Positions 8,761-17,778 of a DNA stretch of 64,000 nt are shown piece after piece. A program made the position numbers and the translations under genes. Location of the stretch: NCBI GenBank assembly GCA_015665455.1, contig JADFAD010000006.1, positions 248,001-312,000 of the forward strand. Reading direction: 5' to 3'. How positions within the stretch are numbered: the first letter of the stretch is position 1; each line of letters starts with the position of its first letter. The stretch comes from Oceanospirillaceae bacterium (GTDB taxonomy: Bacteria > Pseudomonadota > Gammaproteobacteria > Pseudomonadales > Litoribrevibacteraceae). The notes under the pieces were generated by a model that was not told the DNA's origin, did not search any database, and saw only the letters and a program-made list of their open reading frames with translations.

Positions 8761-9873
8761 ATGCGGAAAGTACATCTCATATTACTGGTCGGATTAGGTA
8801 TTCTCCTCAACTTACAGACCCACGTTTTCGCTGCGGACAAAGAGCCGCTTCGAATTTTAACTTGGGAAGGCTATGTCACGCCTGAAGAGCTCACGGAAGT
8901 AAATCAAATTCTTGAAGACAAAGGCTACGCCTACGAAGCCCAAATAGTAGAACCTTACTCAGAAGGCGCAAAACAAATGTTTGGTTTAATACGAGCCAAC
9001 AAAGTCGACATCTCATTCTTGACCTTATTTTTTATTAAAATGGAAAATGAGCAAACCTCTCGACTGCTGCAAGCCATCAATACTCAATCACCTCGATTGA
9101 CGAACTACAAAGCGCTTATGCCCACCCTCACCCATTTGCCTATGGGGCTGAACGATCAAAAGAAACCTTTATATATTCCGTGGGGTGGAGGCGCTTACGG
9201 CTTTTACATTGATCGAGACAAAGTAAAGAAAGAAGACGTCCCCACCTCAGTGAAAGACTTATGGGCCCCCGAATGGAAAAACACGTTCTCACTGAACAAA
9301 AGCCAAGAATGGTACAACATCGGCTTATCTCTAATGAGCTTAGGAAAATCCCCCTTTCACATTTATGAATTGGTTCAAGAAGGCAATCGAGAGCAAATAG
9401 CAGACATCAATGAGCGTGTACAAAAAAGACTGACCCATTTATACGCAAATGCCGGAAACTTCTGGAAAGCCTCGCCAAACTTCAAACCTAAGCTACTCAT
9501 CGTCAGCAGTTGGGGGCCCGAGATAACAAGAGAGAATAGGAGAGGCTCTAACTGGGAAATGATTAATTTTTCAGAAGGTCATATGGCATGGCTCGATACC
9601 ATTAACTTTGTAAAAGCCCTCAAAGGGAAAAAACTGGAAGCCGCAGAAGTCTTTGCAAATTACTTCATCGGAAAGAAAGTCCAAAACAGAGTGGCTCAAG
9701 AACTCTCCATGGTCGCAGCTTCCTCGGAAGTTCCCCCGAATCCCGTTCTGGGCGACCCCAGTAACATATTTAAAGAAGACATGTTTGTACCCCCTTATGA
9801 CCGAATAACATATAACATAATGGAGCGAATGACTGAAAAAGCGACGATTGAAGCTCTGAACAACAAAGATTAA
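8761..9873 (+). CDS. Periplasmic solute-binding protein, spermidine/putrescine (PotD/F) type
   Basis: A 370-aa protein with a signal peptide ending near residue 24 (THVFAADKEP). The mature start, LRILTWEGYVTPEE, is the usual opening of PotD/PotF-like polyamine-binding proteins. YIPWGGGAYGFYIDRDKV fits the ligand-cleft region of that family. Ligand could be a polyamine or another amine. No permease or ATPase genes are nearby, so it may serve a transporter elsewhere or act as a sensor domain partner. It stands alone between two long intergenic stretches. Confidence 0.8.
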   Translation: MRKVHLILLVGLGILLNLQTHVFAADKEPLRILTWEGYVTPEELTEVNQILEDKGYAYEAQIVEPYSEGAKQMFGLIRANKVDISFLTLFFIKMENEQTSRLLQAINTQSPRLTNYKALMPTLTHLPMGLNDQKKPLYIPWGGGAYGFYIDRDKVKKEDVPTSVKDLWAPEWKNTFSLNKSQEWYNIGLSLMSLGKSPFHIYELVQEGNREQIADINERVQKRLTHLYANAGNFWKASPNFKPKLLIVSSWGPEITRENRRGSNWEMINFSEGHMAWLDTINFVKALKGKKLEAAEVFANYFIGKKVQNRVAQELSMVAASSEVPPNPVLGDPSNIFKEDMFVPPYDRITYNIMERMTEKATIEALNNKD

Positions 9874-9935
9874 TCATATAACCAATCTAACATAAAGTAA
9901 TTAAAACCATTGCCTCACGTCTTAATTACAGACTA

Positions 9936-10037
9936 TTAATACATCTCTTTGTACTTGGTCTGGTCAATCCAAGCGTCACGAGCAAAACCCTGATTGACAG
10001 GAATTACACTGCTTTCTTGACGAACGATGTCATTCAT
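9936..10037 (-). pseudogene. 33-codon ORF resembling the acetyl-CoA synthetase N-terminus
   Basis: The ATG at 10037 has a good AGGAG ribosome site and encodes 33 residues. The segment IPVNQGFARDAWIDQTKYKE followed by MY looks like the first part of acetyl-CoA synthetase (Acs), where a YPV...FA..A.ID..KY..MY pattern is common. The frame stops straight after this with TAA, and nothing like the rest of Acs follows. This suggests a relic of a gene start left after deletion or partial duplication, though a translated small protein is also possible. Confidence 0.45.
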
Positions 10038-10048
10038 AACGCTTCTCC

Positions 10049-10290
10049 TGTGGATAATCCCTTGGCTGGCAAGAGAGTAGCCTCAATGCATACAGTAGAA
10101 ATTATTTAATGGCGTCAGTGTTACGCGACACGGAGACGTAGACCATTAGACCTGAGTCTATGAGAGGGATGGGGAGCTTACTGACAAATTGATTATTTTT
10201 AACACTAAAGCATGAGAACCAGTTAAAACGGGCGTTTGAATGACTTCCACATAAGTTATCAAAAGGGTTATCCACAGGTTGTGTGGATAT
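10049..10290. promoter_or_regulatory. Cluster of DnaA-box-like sequences
   Basis: Two perfect 9-mers match the TTATCCACA consensus: 10049-10057 (reverse orientation) and 10268-10276 (forward). A third at 10282-10290 differs by one base. The latter pair is nested in a TTGTG...CACAA inverted repeat (10279-10296). They lie in non-coding DNA next to the exonuclease gene. Matching 9-mers also occur inside a few genes of this window, so the significance is modest. Confidence 0.35.
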
Positions 10291-10312
10291 ATCACAAAAT
10301 TGTTAAAATAAC

Positions 10313-10885
10313 TCATCCCATCACTTTCAAGTAAATCAACGCCGTTGTCAGCGCATCACCCAATGCGGTATGTCGTTCAATAATAGGAATGTCTAAATCT
10401 TCACATATAAATTCAAACCCTAAATCAATATGATCACCCGGTGCCAAGGTTAAACGCTTTTGGTGCGTGCGTTTAAGGTACGCATCTGCGACATCGATGA
10501 ATGAATTGCTCATAGGCCGATTCAGTGCTCTTTCTAACACTCTGCGGTCGAACTCAATGTGGTAACCAACAACAGGAAGATCGCCAATAAACAAACTGAA
10601 TGCAGCGAGTGCATCCATTAACGGAATACCCTGCTCGGTATCTCTTGGTCTAAGCCAATGTATGGGGATCGTTTCTGTGGAATAACGTTCATCAGGTCGT
10701 ACGATGACGTGAAATTTATCCTCCCCTAAAATGACGCCATCTTTAATTTTCACAGCGCCAATGCTCAGCAAGAGCGCGCCTTCTGGGTCTAGCCCTGAGG
10801 TTTCCGTGTCCAAACAAACGCACGTACTCGGCAACGTCTTAGGCAGTAATGGGTTAAACATACGTTTAATGGACTGCCAAAGCAT
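10313..10885 (-). CDS. DnaQ-like 3'-5' exonuclease (DEDDh)
   Basis: A 190-aa exonuclease with motif Exo I LDTETSG (Asp26, Glu28), Exo II around GYHIEFDRRVLE, and Exo III HTALGDALTT carrying the His and Asp of the DEDDh group. It resembles stand-alone proofreading-type exonucleases. In many gammaproteobacteria this type of gene follows a DUF294/CBS-domain nucleotidyltransferase. Here only a fragment of such a gene is left upstream (10908-11198), which supports the family call. Confidence 0.85.
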   Translation of the reverse strand: MLWQSIKRMFNPLLPKTLPSTCVCLDTETSGLDPEGALLLSIGAVKIKDGVILGEDKFHVIVRPDERYSTETIPIHWLRPRDTEQGIPLMDALAAFSLFIGDLPVVGYHIEFDRRVLERALNRPMSNSFIDVADAYLKRTHQKRLTLAPGDHIDLGFEFICEDLDIPIIERHTALGDALTTALIYLKVMG

Positions 10886-10907
10886 ACCGATAACCTTAAA
10901 TCTGCTG

Positions 10908-11198
10908 CTAACGCGTTTCTAAATGAAAATGATGTTTCAACCGTTGCTTAAACTTCTTTACCGTATGCAATCCGGAGCGAAGTAAGTCACGTTCAGTTCC
11001 ATTTAACTCCGTAGGGCAAATAGAGTTGTTTGGTACTGAGTCTAGAGGGCCACTGCCCAGATGTAAAAGTTGATGACTCAACCGAAGCCGAATAATCAGC
11101 CATGGGGCAAACAACATCGAGCACTTAGAACCAAGAAGATTCAAAGGGTTATTTGGACAGTAATCTGATCTAGGAAGATAGGAAGAGTGGGTTCTCAT
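10908..11198 (-). pseudogene. C-terminal remnant of a DUF294/CBS nucleotidyltransferase-like protein
   Basis: The 96-aa reading frame contains RLRLSHQLLHLGSGPLDSV and then LNGTERDLLRSGLHTVKKFK. This fits the end of DUF294_C proteins, which typically read LRLRHQ...P..L...ER.LLK.AL..V..F. The nucleotidyltransferase, CBS and cyclic-nucleotide domains are missing, and the upstream region runs into a terminator and the cold-shock gene. The first ~30 residues look unrelated. I infer a decayed gene whose 5' part was deleted. It keeps the usual position just upstream of the DnaQ-like exonuclease. Confidence 0.5.
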
Positions 11199-11307
11199 TG
11201 GCCAATTTATGGAAACCAGAACAATGAACGGTAGGAAGGTTGACGTTATTAGCAGTGCCTAAAATAGGGGTTCACTGCCTAAGCTTTAGCTTAAATCACA
11301 GGCATAA

Positions 11308-11341
11308 AAAAAGGGTGACTCCCATAAGGATCACCCTTTTT
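11308..11341 (-). terminator. Rho-independent terminator of the cold-shock gene
   Basis: An 11-bp perfect stem (11308-11318 with 11331-11341), a 12-nt loop, and A-runs on the plus strand that become a T-run on the minus strand. It lies 17 bp after the stop codon of the cold-shock gene. Confidence 0.85.
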
Positions 11342-11358
11342 CTCAATACTAAAAAATA

Positions 11359-11568
11359 TTATAGAGCAACAATATTTTCAGCTTGAGGACCTTTCTGGCC
11401 TTGAGTAACAACAAACTCAACTTGCTGGCCTTCAGCTAAGGTTTTAAAACCGTCGCCTGTAATAGCGCTGAAATGAGCAAAAACATCTGGACCAGACTGC
11501 TGTTCGATAAAACCAAAACCTTTAGTTTCGTTGAACCACTTAACGGTACCTTGCACAGTATTAGACAT
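11359..11568 (-). CDS. Cold-shock protein (CspA family)
   Basis: A 69-aa single cold-shock domain with [12 protein letters not shown] (RNP1) and DVFAHFSAI (RNP2). It is an RNA chaperone that melts structured mRNA. The ATG at 11568 gives the standard Csp N-terminus, and AGGA lies about 9 nt upstream. The longer open frame to 11802 is not protein-like. About 275 bp of non-coding DNA precede the gene, consistent with the long 5' leader common in cold-inducible csp mRNAs. A strong terminator follows. Confidence 0.95.
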   Translation of the reverse strand: MSNTVQGTVKWFNETKGFGFIEQQSGPDVFAHFSAITGDGFKTLAEGQQVEFVVTQGQKGPQAENIVAL

Positions 11569-11843
11569 AATAAAATCCTGAAATTTATAAAATAGTTTGC
11601 CTAGATAGGCGGTAATGCTTGGAAATATAGACTGGAACTTAAAAACTGCAGGACGAGAGGTACTAAAAATAATAACAACTGCGCAATGTAGATCGTAAAT
11701 AAAAGACTTTCTTTCTAGCTGGGGTGCACTGTATAGATAATGATCGACCTTGTCTATCTTTTTCCTAACAGCAAGACAATTGGTCATAAACCAACCACAC
11801 ACATTTGAAGAGAGTTTTTCGATTCAAATCTCTCACTTTGTAT

Positions 11844-12824
11844 TTATTGTACGTCTGAGAAGAATTGCCATATTGCCTCAGCGGCTTCAATATCACCGCC
11901 ATTCCCACCAAAGAAACGACCGTACTGTACCTTCTTTGAAGGCACAATATGACCCGAACCTTGCAAGGTGTACAAGCGTACTTGAACACCTTCATGCCCC
12001 CAACGCATTGAAGACACATGGGTATCAGGATCGCCATCTTGCTCACTGTAAACTTTTGTCTGCCCGTCACGTTCCAGTGACGCTAGTTCAACCCAATATT
12101 TCGCTGATTCCAGAGAAGACAGTACTGTCCCACGACTTGTATTACCAAACAGTTCAACAAGCCCACCCGCGTAGGGGTTTACAGGGTCTTCCGTCCCATT
12201 GAATATGGCCACCGAAACGGGCTTATTTTTTTTCTCGCAATCCAAGTTTTCATCTATCGGTAAATTGGCAGCCATCGCGGCAATCGCGGCCACTTTTTCG
12301 GGCATTTCAAAGGCAAGACGAAATCCCATATGGCCGCCATTGGAATACCCTGAGACAAAAATACGCTGAGCATCGACCCCGTAATTCTTTATGAAGTATT
12401 CAAACATGTGATCGAAAAACAGAGGGTCATCTATGTTTTCTGTATTTGCAGCGTACTGCGCACTCATTCGACAATCATTCCAATGCTTTTCATACCCATC
12501 AGGATAGACAACGGCAAATCCCTCTGAATCGGCTAAACGATCAAATTCATAGGCGGTTTTATTTCGAATATCTGAGCCAGTCCCCCTTGAGCCATGTAAA
12601 ACAAACACGATCGCAGGGTTTGATGACAATGGTTTAGAAACAAATGTTTGAGGAACATAATAAGAGAACGTTCTTCTCTCACCGTTTATAGTCAGTTCGG
12701 CTTGTTTAAATTCGCCGTTTAACGAGGGCTTCACGGGGGTAGATATATAAAAGAAATAAAAATATGCGCCGCCCAGAGAAACTAAAATCAACAACAAAGC
12801 ACTAAAAAACCATCTAAGAATCAT
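11844..12824 (-). CDS. PHB-depolymerase-like esterase (LpqC/COG3509 type)
   Basis: A 326-aa alpha/beta hydrolase with an N-terminal hydrophobic segment (about residues 5-27), so it is exported or membrane-anchored. VFVLHGSRGTGSD provides the oxyanion region, GYSNGG contains the nucleophile Ser161, and SGHIVPSK carries the likely catalytic His. The set matches poly(3-hydroxybutyrate) depolymerase/feruloyl-esterase-like proteins. It probably hydrolyses an ester outside the cytoplasm. No PHA synthesis genes are in the window, so the substrate is unknown. Confidence 0.8.
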   Translation of the reverse strand: MILRWFFSALLLILVSLGGAYFYFFYISTPVKPSLNGEFKQAELTINGERRTFSYYVPQTFVSKPLSSNPAIVFVLHGSRGTGSDIRNKTAYEFDRLADSEGFAVVYPDGYEKHWNDCRMSAQYAANTENIDDPLFFDHMFEYFIKNYGVDAQRIFVSGYSNGGHMGFRLAFEMPEKVAAIAAMAANLPIDENLDCEKKNKPVSVAIFNGTEDPVNPYAGGLVELFGNTSRGTVLSSLESAKYWVELASLERDGQTKVYSEQDGDPDTHVSSMRWGHEGVQVRLYTLQGSGHIVPSKKVQYGRFFGGNGGDIEAAEAIWQFFSDVQ

Positions 12825-12941
12825 CTATTGTCCTATCACTGTCCGTTTCGGGCAAACCGTGATTAACCGGAAAAAACTAAAACCTCTGCTCTGCTTACTA
12901 AGGCATTTTCTTAAACAAAAAACACTCTAGTATTTAAAATT

Positions 12942-13880
12942 TCATACCTGACTGGGAGGAAACCCCATCACTCGTTTAAACGCACGAGAAAAAGCAGCTT
13001 CGGAATTATAACCAAGGTCTTCAGCCAAACGTATCAAAGGTTCGCTCTTATGCTTGAGTCGTTGATAAGCCAGACGCATTCGCCATTGCGTCAGGTAATT
13101 CTTCACACTGTGTCCCACCAACTGTTTAAACTGAGCCGACAACCCGGATCGAGACAGACCACAGAGCTTAGCCAAGGTTTCCACCGTCCAGTTTTTACTT
13201 GGCTCATGATGGATAGCTCTCAATACTAAACCAATATGTTTATCACGCAATGCGCCAACCCAGCCTTTATTCGCCTGGGGTGAGGTCATCATCCAATGCC
13301 GAATTAATTGGATCACGAGAATATCCGCCAGATGCGTAATAATGGTTTCTCCTCCGGGCTTTAACACGCGCGCTTCATCTGAAATGAATGCCAGAGTACT
13401 GGTTAACCAACGATCACAAGTGTCGTCCAACTGATTTAAAAAGAGTACCGATGGTAATTCCTCGATCAGTTGCTTTGCGGCAACTTGATCAAAACTCATA
13501 ACCCCGCAGGTAAGCTCTGTTTTTTTACCCTCGCCATCGATATTTAAGACCTCATATCGCTCACTTATTTTCTGGACGCCAGCATCAAACAAAGACTTCG
13601 ATGGCAGCGATTGATCACTACAAATCACATGCCCCAAACCATGAGGAATTAATACCAAAGACCTCTGCGTTAATTGCCTCGGGGATTCCCCTTCCACTTT
13701 CAACCAACACTCACCAGAAGTAATGATATGAAACATCATTTTCCCGGGTAGTACGGGCATTTCCAGAGACCAATCCCCTTGCAATTCAGAACGACAATAA
13801 AGGCTTCCATCCAGCCTTAACTGGTGAAGTACTTCTCCAAGAGGATCATCCGATGAAGGAAACACAGGATCTGACGTCAT
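12942..13880 (-). CDS. AraC-family regulator with cupin N-terminus
   Basis: A 312-aa regulator. The N-terminal half is a cupin_6-like sensing domain (WSLEMPVLPGKMMFHIITSG). The C-terminus is a double helix-turn-helix of AraC type (NWTVETLAKLCGLSRSGLSA, then AEDLGYNSEAAFSRAFKRV). It is divergent from the NmrA-like gene at 14025 and likely controls it, as is common for this subfamily. Confidence 0.88.
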   Translation of the reverse strand: MTSDPVFPSSDDPLGEVLHQLRLDGSLYCRSELQGDWSLEMPVLPGKMMFHIITSGECWLKVEGESPRQLTQRSLVLIPHGLGHVICSDQSLPSKSLFDAGVQKISERYEVLNIDGEGKKTELTCGVMSFDQVAAKQLIEELPSVLFLNQLDDTCDRWLTSTLAFISDEARVLKPGGETIITHLADILVIQLIRHWMMTSPQANKGWVGALRDKHIGLVLRAIHHEPSKNWTVETLAKLCGLSRSGLSAQFKQLVGHSVKNYLTQWRMRLAYQRLKHKSEPLIRLAEDLGYNSEAAFSRAFKRVMGFPPSQV

Positions 13881-14024
13881 ACAAAACTCACAAAAAAAAC
13901 GTAATTTTAGATTTTAGACGAATAATCAAATTTTATAGCAAAATAGACATTAAACATCCTCCAAATTTAGGGAATACTGAACTCATTGATCAAATAACAA
14001 ACAACACATCACTGGAGTGTCACA

Positions 14025-14858
14025 ATGAGTCAGCAAATACTTATCGTTGGTAAGCACGGAAAAACAGGTCGTAGGGTCAATAGTCTACTGCAAGCCAATG
14101 GCTACCAAACCAAAGCAGTTTCTCGCTCAACGGAGCCCGCGTTTGATTGGTTAAAACCTGAAAACTGGCGAGAAGCCATGAGAGGTTGCAACCAGGCGTA
14201 TGTTTGTTATCAACCCGACTTGGCCGTTCCGCAAGCGGAACTTGCGATTAATGCCTTCCTTACAGTTGCTAAACAAGAAGGCATACAACATATTGTACTC
14301 TTATCAGGTCGAGGTGAAGATGGCGCGCAACAAGCAGAACAACAAGTAATAAACAGTGGCCTGACTTGGAATATTGTCCGTGCCAGTTGGTTTGCTCAGA
14401 ACTTCAGCGAAGGATTCATGATAGATGGAATACTAAATGGGGAGATCGCACTGCCAGCTTCCGATATTCCAGAACCTTTCATCGACGTAGATGACATCGC
14501 AGAAGTGGCTTATGCCTGTATTACATCCCCCAAATTAAACAATCAACTGATTGAGATCACCGGCCCCCATCTCTTAACTTTTAAGGACTGCGTAGAAATT
14601 ATTTCTGAAGAAATTAAAAAACCTATCCACCATACGGCAATTACAGTTAAGGAGTTTCTAAGCTCGCTTCAACAACAAAACATGCCGGAAGAAATGCTCT
14701 GGTTGATGAATGAACTGTTTTCAGTGGTGATGGACGGTCGAAACAGTCAAGTAACGCATGGCGTAGAAACCCTATTAGGCAGACCAGCAACCTCATTTCG
14801 CGAGTATGCAAGAAAAACTGCGGCCTCAGGCGCTTGGTCAAAACAACAACAATCATAA
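14025..14858 (+). CDS. NmrA-like NAD(P)-binding oxidoreductase
   Basis: A 277-aa atypical short-chain dehydrogenase with the nucleotide-binding loop VGKHGKTGRRV at the N-terminus, then HIVLLSGRGEDGAQQAEQ and a WFAQNFSEGFM segment typical of NmrA/agroclavine-dehydrogenase-like proteins. A GGAG ribosome site lies 8 nt before the ATG. It is divergent from the AraC regulator and is followed 46 bp later by a small membrane protein gene, probably in one operon. Confidence 0.85.
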   Translation: MSQQILIVGKHGKTGRRVNSLLQANGYQTKAVSRSTEPAFDWLKPENWREAMRGCNQAYVCYQPDLAVPQAELAINAFLTVAKQEGIQHIVLLSGRGEDGAQQAEQQVINSGLTWNIVRASWFAQNFSEGFMIDGILNGEIALPASDIPEPFIDVDDIAEVAYACITSPKLNNQLIEITGPHLLTFKDCVEIISEEIKKPIHHTAITVKEFLSSLQQQNMPEEMLWLMNELFSVVMDGRNSQVTHGVETLLGRPATSFREYARKTAASGAWSKQQQS

Positions 14859-14904
14859 CGCAATAAGATAACATCATAACCACTACGAATATCAGGAGTG
14901 CATA

Positions 14905-15300
14905 ATGGTTTCAAAACTGTTTATTACATTCGGGGTTTTCATCTATTCAATTGTCATACCGATGTTAGAAATCAATGCATCACACGTTTTTAACCCGGAT
15001 TGGCCTCCGCACGCCAGACTCCATGAAGTCTGGCAACTTACCACCCATTGTGCGTTAGGTATGTTTTGTTTATGGCTCGCCTGGTTTAAAGAAAATATCA
15101 GCATGGCCGGAATCATTAACATGATTATCATGGGAGGGGTGTTATTTGCGCATCTCATAGAAAACCGTTACGGAGGCTCGATTTTATCCGGTAATACAAG
15201 TACAACCGTTTTAGGCTTAGACGTTGCGGCGTTTGCAGCCCTCCTTACGGTATTAATTTCAGCCGTCGCCATTGCGTTAGACTCTCAGCGAAAAACCTAA
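14905..15300 (+). CDS. Small integral membrane protein
   Basis: A 131-aa protein with about four hydrophobic segments (approximately residues 3-22, 45-62, 68-86 and 100-124). It has a conserved-looking HVFNPDWPPHARLHEVW segment between the first two. I do not recognise a characterised family. An AGGAG site precedes the ATG. It likely shares a transcript with the NmrA-like gene and the control of the AraC regulator. Confidence 0.7.
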   Translation: MVSKLFITFGVFIYSIVIPMLEINASHVFNPDWPPHARLHEVWQLTTHCALGMFCLWLAWFKENISMAGIINMIIMGGVLFAHLIENRYGGSILSGNTSTTVLGLDVAAFAALLTVLISAVAIALDSQRKT

Positions 15301-15440
15301 CCAGATAACCCACAATAGCGACCGTCACTTAACAGGTACGACTAATTAACACTTTGAATCAAAGCGAGTGACTCAAAGCACTAAAAAATGGTAATTTGCT
15401 GACCGACTCATTGCCCTTTCCTTGGTAACGGACTACCAAT

Positions 15441-16655
15441 ATGAACGATACAACCCAACTGAACGATCAAAAAGACTTACCGTATTTCAAATGCATCACT
15501 CACTTTTGGAAACACTCCGGCAGCTACCTGCTTCCATTATTTGGCTTTAAAAAACCATCGAAAGCCGCTGAAACTGCCTCGCTCTACGCATTATTTGGCG
15601 GGGATGAAGCCTCCGATTTACTTGCTAAGCAACTTGAAAAAACCAATCAAGTTCTGTCCTCAAACGAATGTACACAACCCGCCAGTGAATTGATTCAACC
15701 GTTCGTGGAAATGGGTGAAACACTCGACGTTGATTTTCTCAGTGTCGTCAAACCCATTGCGGTTGGCGCCGCAATATCGGCCACCATCATTATTCTGAGT
15801 ACACTATTCGTTGGCCTGAACTTCGCTTTCGTATTTGCGCTTCCGTTTCTTGTGCCTACCTTGGCTTTAACCGCAACCTGCTATTACCATTCAAAGTTAT
15901 TGACGATCGTCTCCAAGAAATTAGTGGCCCACGACCTTGCGGTTGATAATAATTTGAAGCTCGACAGATCATTAAGTACGCCTCTCTTCCAGTGGTTAAA
16001 AGATCACATGGACGGGTTTGATCGTGGTCGTCACAACAATCTCTTAGGTGACGTGCACGTACCTATTCAACGAGATACCAACATCGGCCTCAATTACTTG
16101 GCATTTGACTACATATGCGTTCATAGACGGTACAAAGATTCTCAGGGACGATACCGCTACCAATCTGATCGGTACACGGGCCTACTCCTGTCTTGTCGAG
16201 GGTTACAAAAGACAACGATTACGCCAGATGATAAAGTTCGCTCTTCACTGACTCGACTCTCCACCGTTGACGATGAATTCAATCAACGATTCAACGCATT
16301 CAGCGCGTCTCCACTTGACGTAGAAGCCTTATTAACAACCATCACGTTTCAACACTTCATGGATTTGGATAAGGCGTTAAAAGATCTCAATATTTTAGTC
16401 ACGGACGAGTATCTGTGTTTGCTCTTTCAGTCACCGATGCTAGACGTTGGTACCACCACATCCACACTGAAACAGCCCAATGAACTGCTCAACGATTTAA
16501 TTCAACACAACTCAAGCAAAGCCTTCGATCAGGTGTTCAAGTTTATAAATACACTGGTGGAACAAAAACGAATCAAACCCACGTATGAAATCGACACGCT
16601 TATCGCCGCCCTTGAGCAGCAGAAAAAAACTAACGACAAGGAAACGACGTCTTAA
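15441..16655 (+). CDS. Hypothetical protein with two central membrane segments
   Basis: A 404-aa protein with no family I can name. Residues 1-100 look soluble. Two adjacent transmembrane stretches lie at about 104-124 and 126-147. The C-terminal 250 residues look cytoplasmic and mostly helical, with a charged HRRYKDSQGRYRYQSDRYTG segment. It stands alone and has a good terminator at 16744-16772. The codon use looks like its neighbours, so it is probably a real gene. Confidence 0.7.
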   Translation: MNDTTQLNDQKDLPYFKCITHFWKHSGSYLLPLFGFKKPSKAAETASLYALFGGDEASDLLAKQLEKTNQVLSSNECTQPASELIQPFVEMGETLDVDFLSVVKPIAVGAAISATIIILSTLFVGLNFAFVFALPFLVPTLALTATCYYHSKLLTIVSKKLVAHDLAVDNNLKLDRSLSTPLFQWLKDHMDGFDRGRHNNLLGDVHVPIQRDTNIGLNYLAFDYICVHRRYKDSQGRYRYQSDRYTGLLLSCRGLQKTTITPDDKVRSSLTRLSTVDDEFNQRFNAFSASPLDVEALLTTITFQHFMDLDKALKDLNILVTDEYLCLLFQSPMLDVGTTTSTLKQPNELLNDLIQHNSSKAFDQVFKFINTLVEQKRIKPTYEIDTLIAALEQQKKTNDKETTS

Positions 16656-16743
16656 CACTAATACCAGCAGTAAGTATAAAAGTTATTTAAACCGTACTTT
16701 AAGTATAATCGCGCCAACCATAGCCCTAACGGCCATTTCATAC

Positions 16744-16777
16744 GGGGCTTCTTTCTCTAGAATAGAAGCCCCCTTTT
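16744..16777 (+). terminator. Rho-independent terminator
   Basis: A 9-bp perfect GC-rich stem (16744-16752 with 16764-16772) and an 11-nt loop, followed by CTTTT. It ends the 15441-16655 gene and lies just before the stop of the convergent AraC gene. Confidence 0.8.
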
Positions 16778-16779
16778 CA

Positions 16780-17604
16780 TTAACGCGTTTTAAGCCATTG
16801 CGTCGGGGTAAGACCAAACCGTTTCTTAAAAACCCGAGCTAAAGAAGAGGCATCATCATAACCCACCTTATTGGCAACCAATCCAACGGGCTTATCCCGA
16901 GCCAATAAGTCTTGTGCCATAGACAGTCGTAAATCCGTTAGGTATTCCATCGGAGCTTGCCCAACAGAATCTTTAAACAATGCCGCAAATTTGGATCGAG
17001 ACATCGCGACTGATTCCGCCATGGTTTCAACCGTCCATACGCCTTCAGGGTTTGCCGTAAGTTTACTCATTAACGGGGCTAATTGCGGGTGAGAACTTGC
17101 AGAGAGCAGCCCAAGTTCAACAATGCCTTGGCGAAGAACATAGCGAAGAATTTGAACAATAAAGATATCGCACTGCCGATCAATGACAATATTACGGCCA
17201 TACTCTGAGCCGAAGGCTTCTTCAAATATGGTTTCCGCTGCTTCGCTTATTTTTAAATCTTGCTCAATATCGATGCAAAGAAACTTGGGTAGATGATCAA
17301 CCAGAGCGGCCCTTTGCTGAGGCTGAAATCGGATGTTCGCACAAACCAACTCAGCCTCGTTAAATTCCTTAATCCTTATCCGATGATTTCCTCCGCTGGG
17401 CATAAAAATCACGGACGCTTTATTCAGATGTAATTCATGGCCCTGTTCGGTAATCAGACTCATAGATCCTGATTTCAAGAAGTGCAGCAATCCTGTGTTA
17501 TCGCTTTCCTCAAAAGCCTGCAACCCACAAAGACTGCCACTGAAAAACACCTCTGCATTGAAGTTTAAATCTTGTAACAAGACGCTTAGTTCATCCATTG
17601 CCAT
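16780..17604 (-). CDS. AraC-family regulator divergent from the bufferin operon
   Basis: A 274-aa regulator with a cupin-like N-terminal half and an AraC double HTH at the C-terminus (VWTVETMAESVAMSRSKFAA, then VGYDDASSLARVFKKRFGLT). The two Met codons at the start (ATG at 17604 and 17598) are both possible. Its start lies 174 bp from the divergent YHS-domain gene, so it is the obvious candidate regulator of the operon at 17779-21185. I do not know of AraC control of bufferin operons in the literature. Confidence 0.87.
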   Translation of the reverse strand: MAMDELSVLLQDLNFNAEVFFSGSLCGLQAFEESDNTGLLHFLKSGSMSLITEQGHELHLNKASVIFMPSGGNHRIRIKEFNEAELVCANIRFQPQQRAALVDHLPKFLCIDIEQDLKISEAAETIFEEAFGSEYGRNIVIDRQCDIFIVQILRYVLRQGIVELGLLSASSHPQLAPLMSKLTANPEGVWTVETMAESVAMSRSKFAALFKDSVGQAPMEYLTDLRLSMAQDLLARDKPVGLVANKVGYDDASSLARVFKKRFGLTPTQWLKTR

Positions 17605-17778
17605 GCCTATTTTGAAGTCTAAATTCGCGATCTAGGACGATCGGTATATTTCTTTGGACGCTTTACCGATTTTCCCAGAGTTACCCCTTGTAATCTACTC
17701 ATCGCAGGCAGAGTCGTCTTATTACTCACGCCAAAATACTTTTTCTTACAGTTTATAAACCCTAAAAAGGAATACAAC

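Noticed and set aside
10049..10290. DnaA boxes as a replication origin
   Set aside because: Only three boxes, no dnaA, dnaN or AT-rich unwinding region nearby; the same 9-mer also occurs inside genes here.
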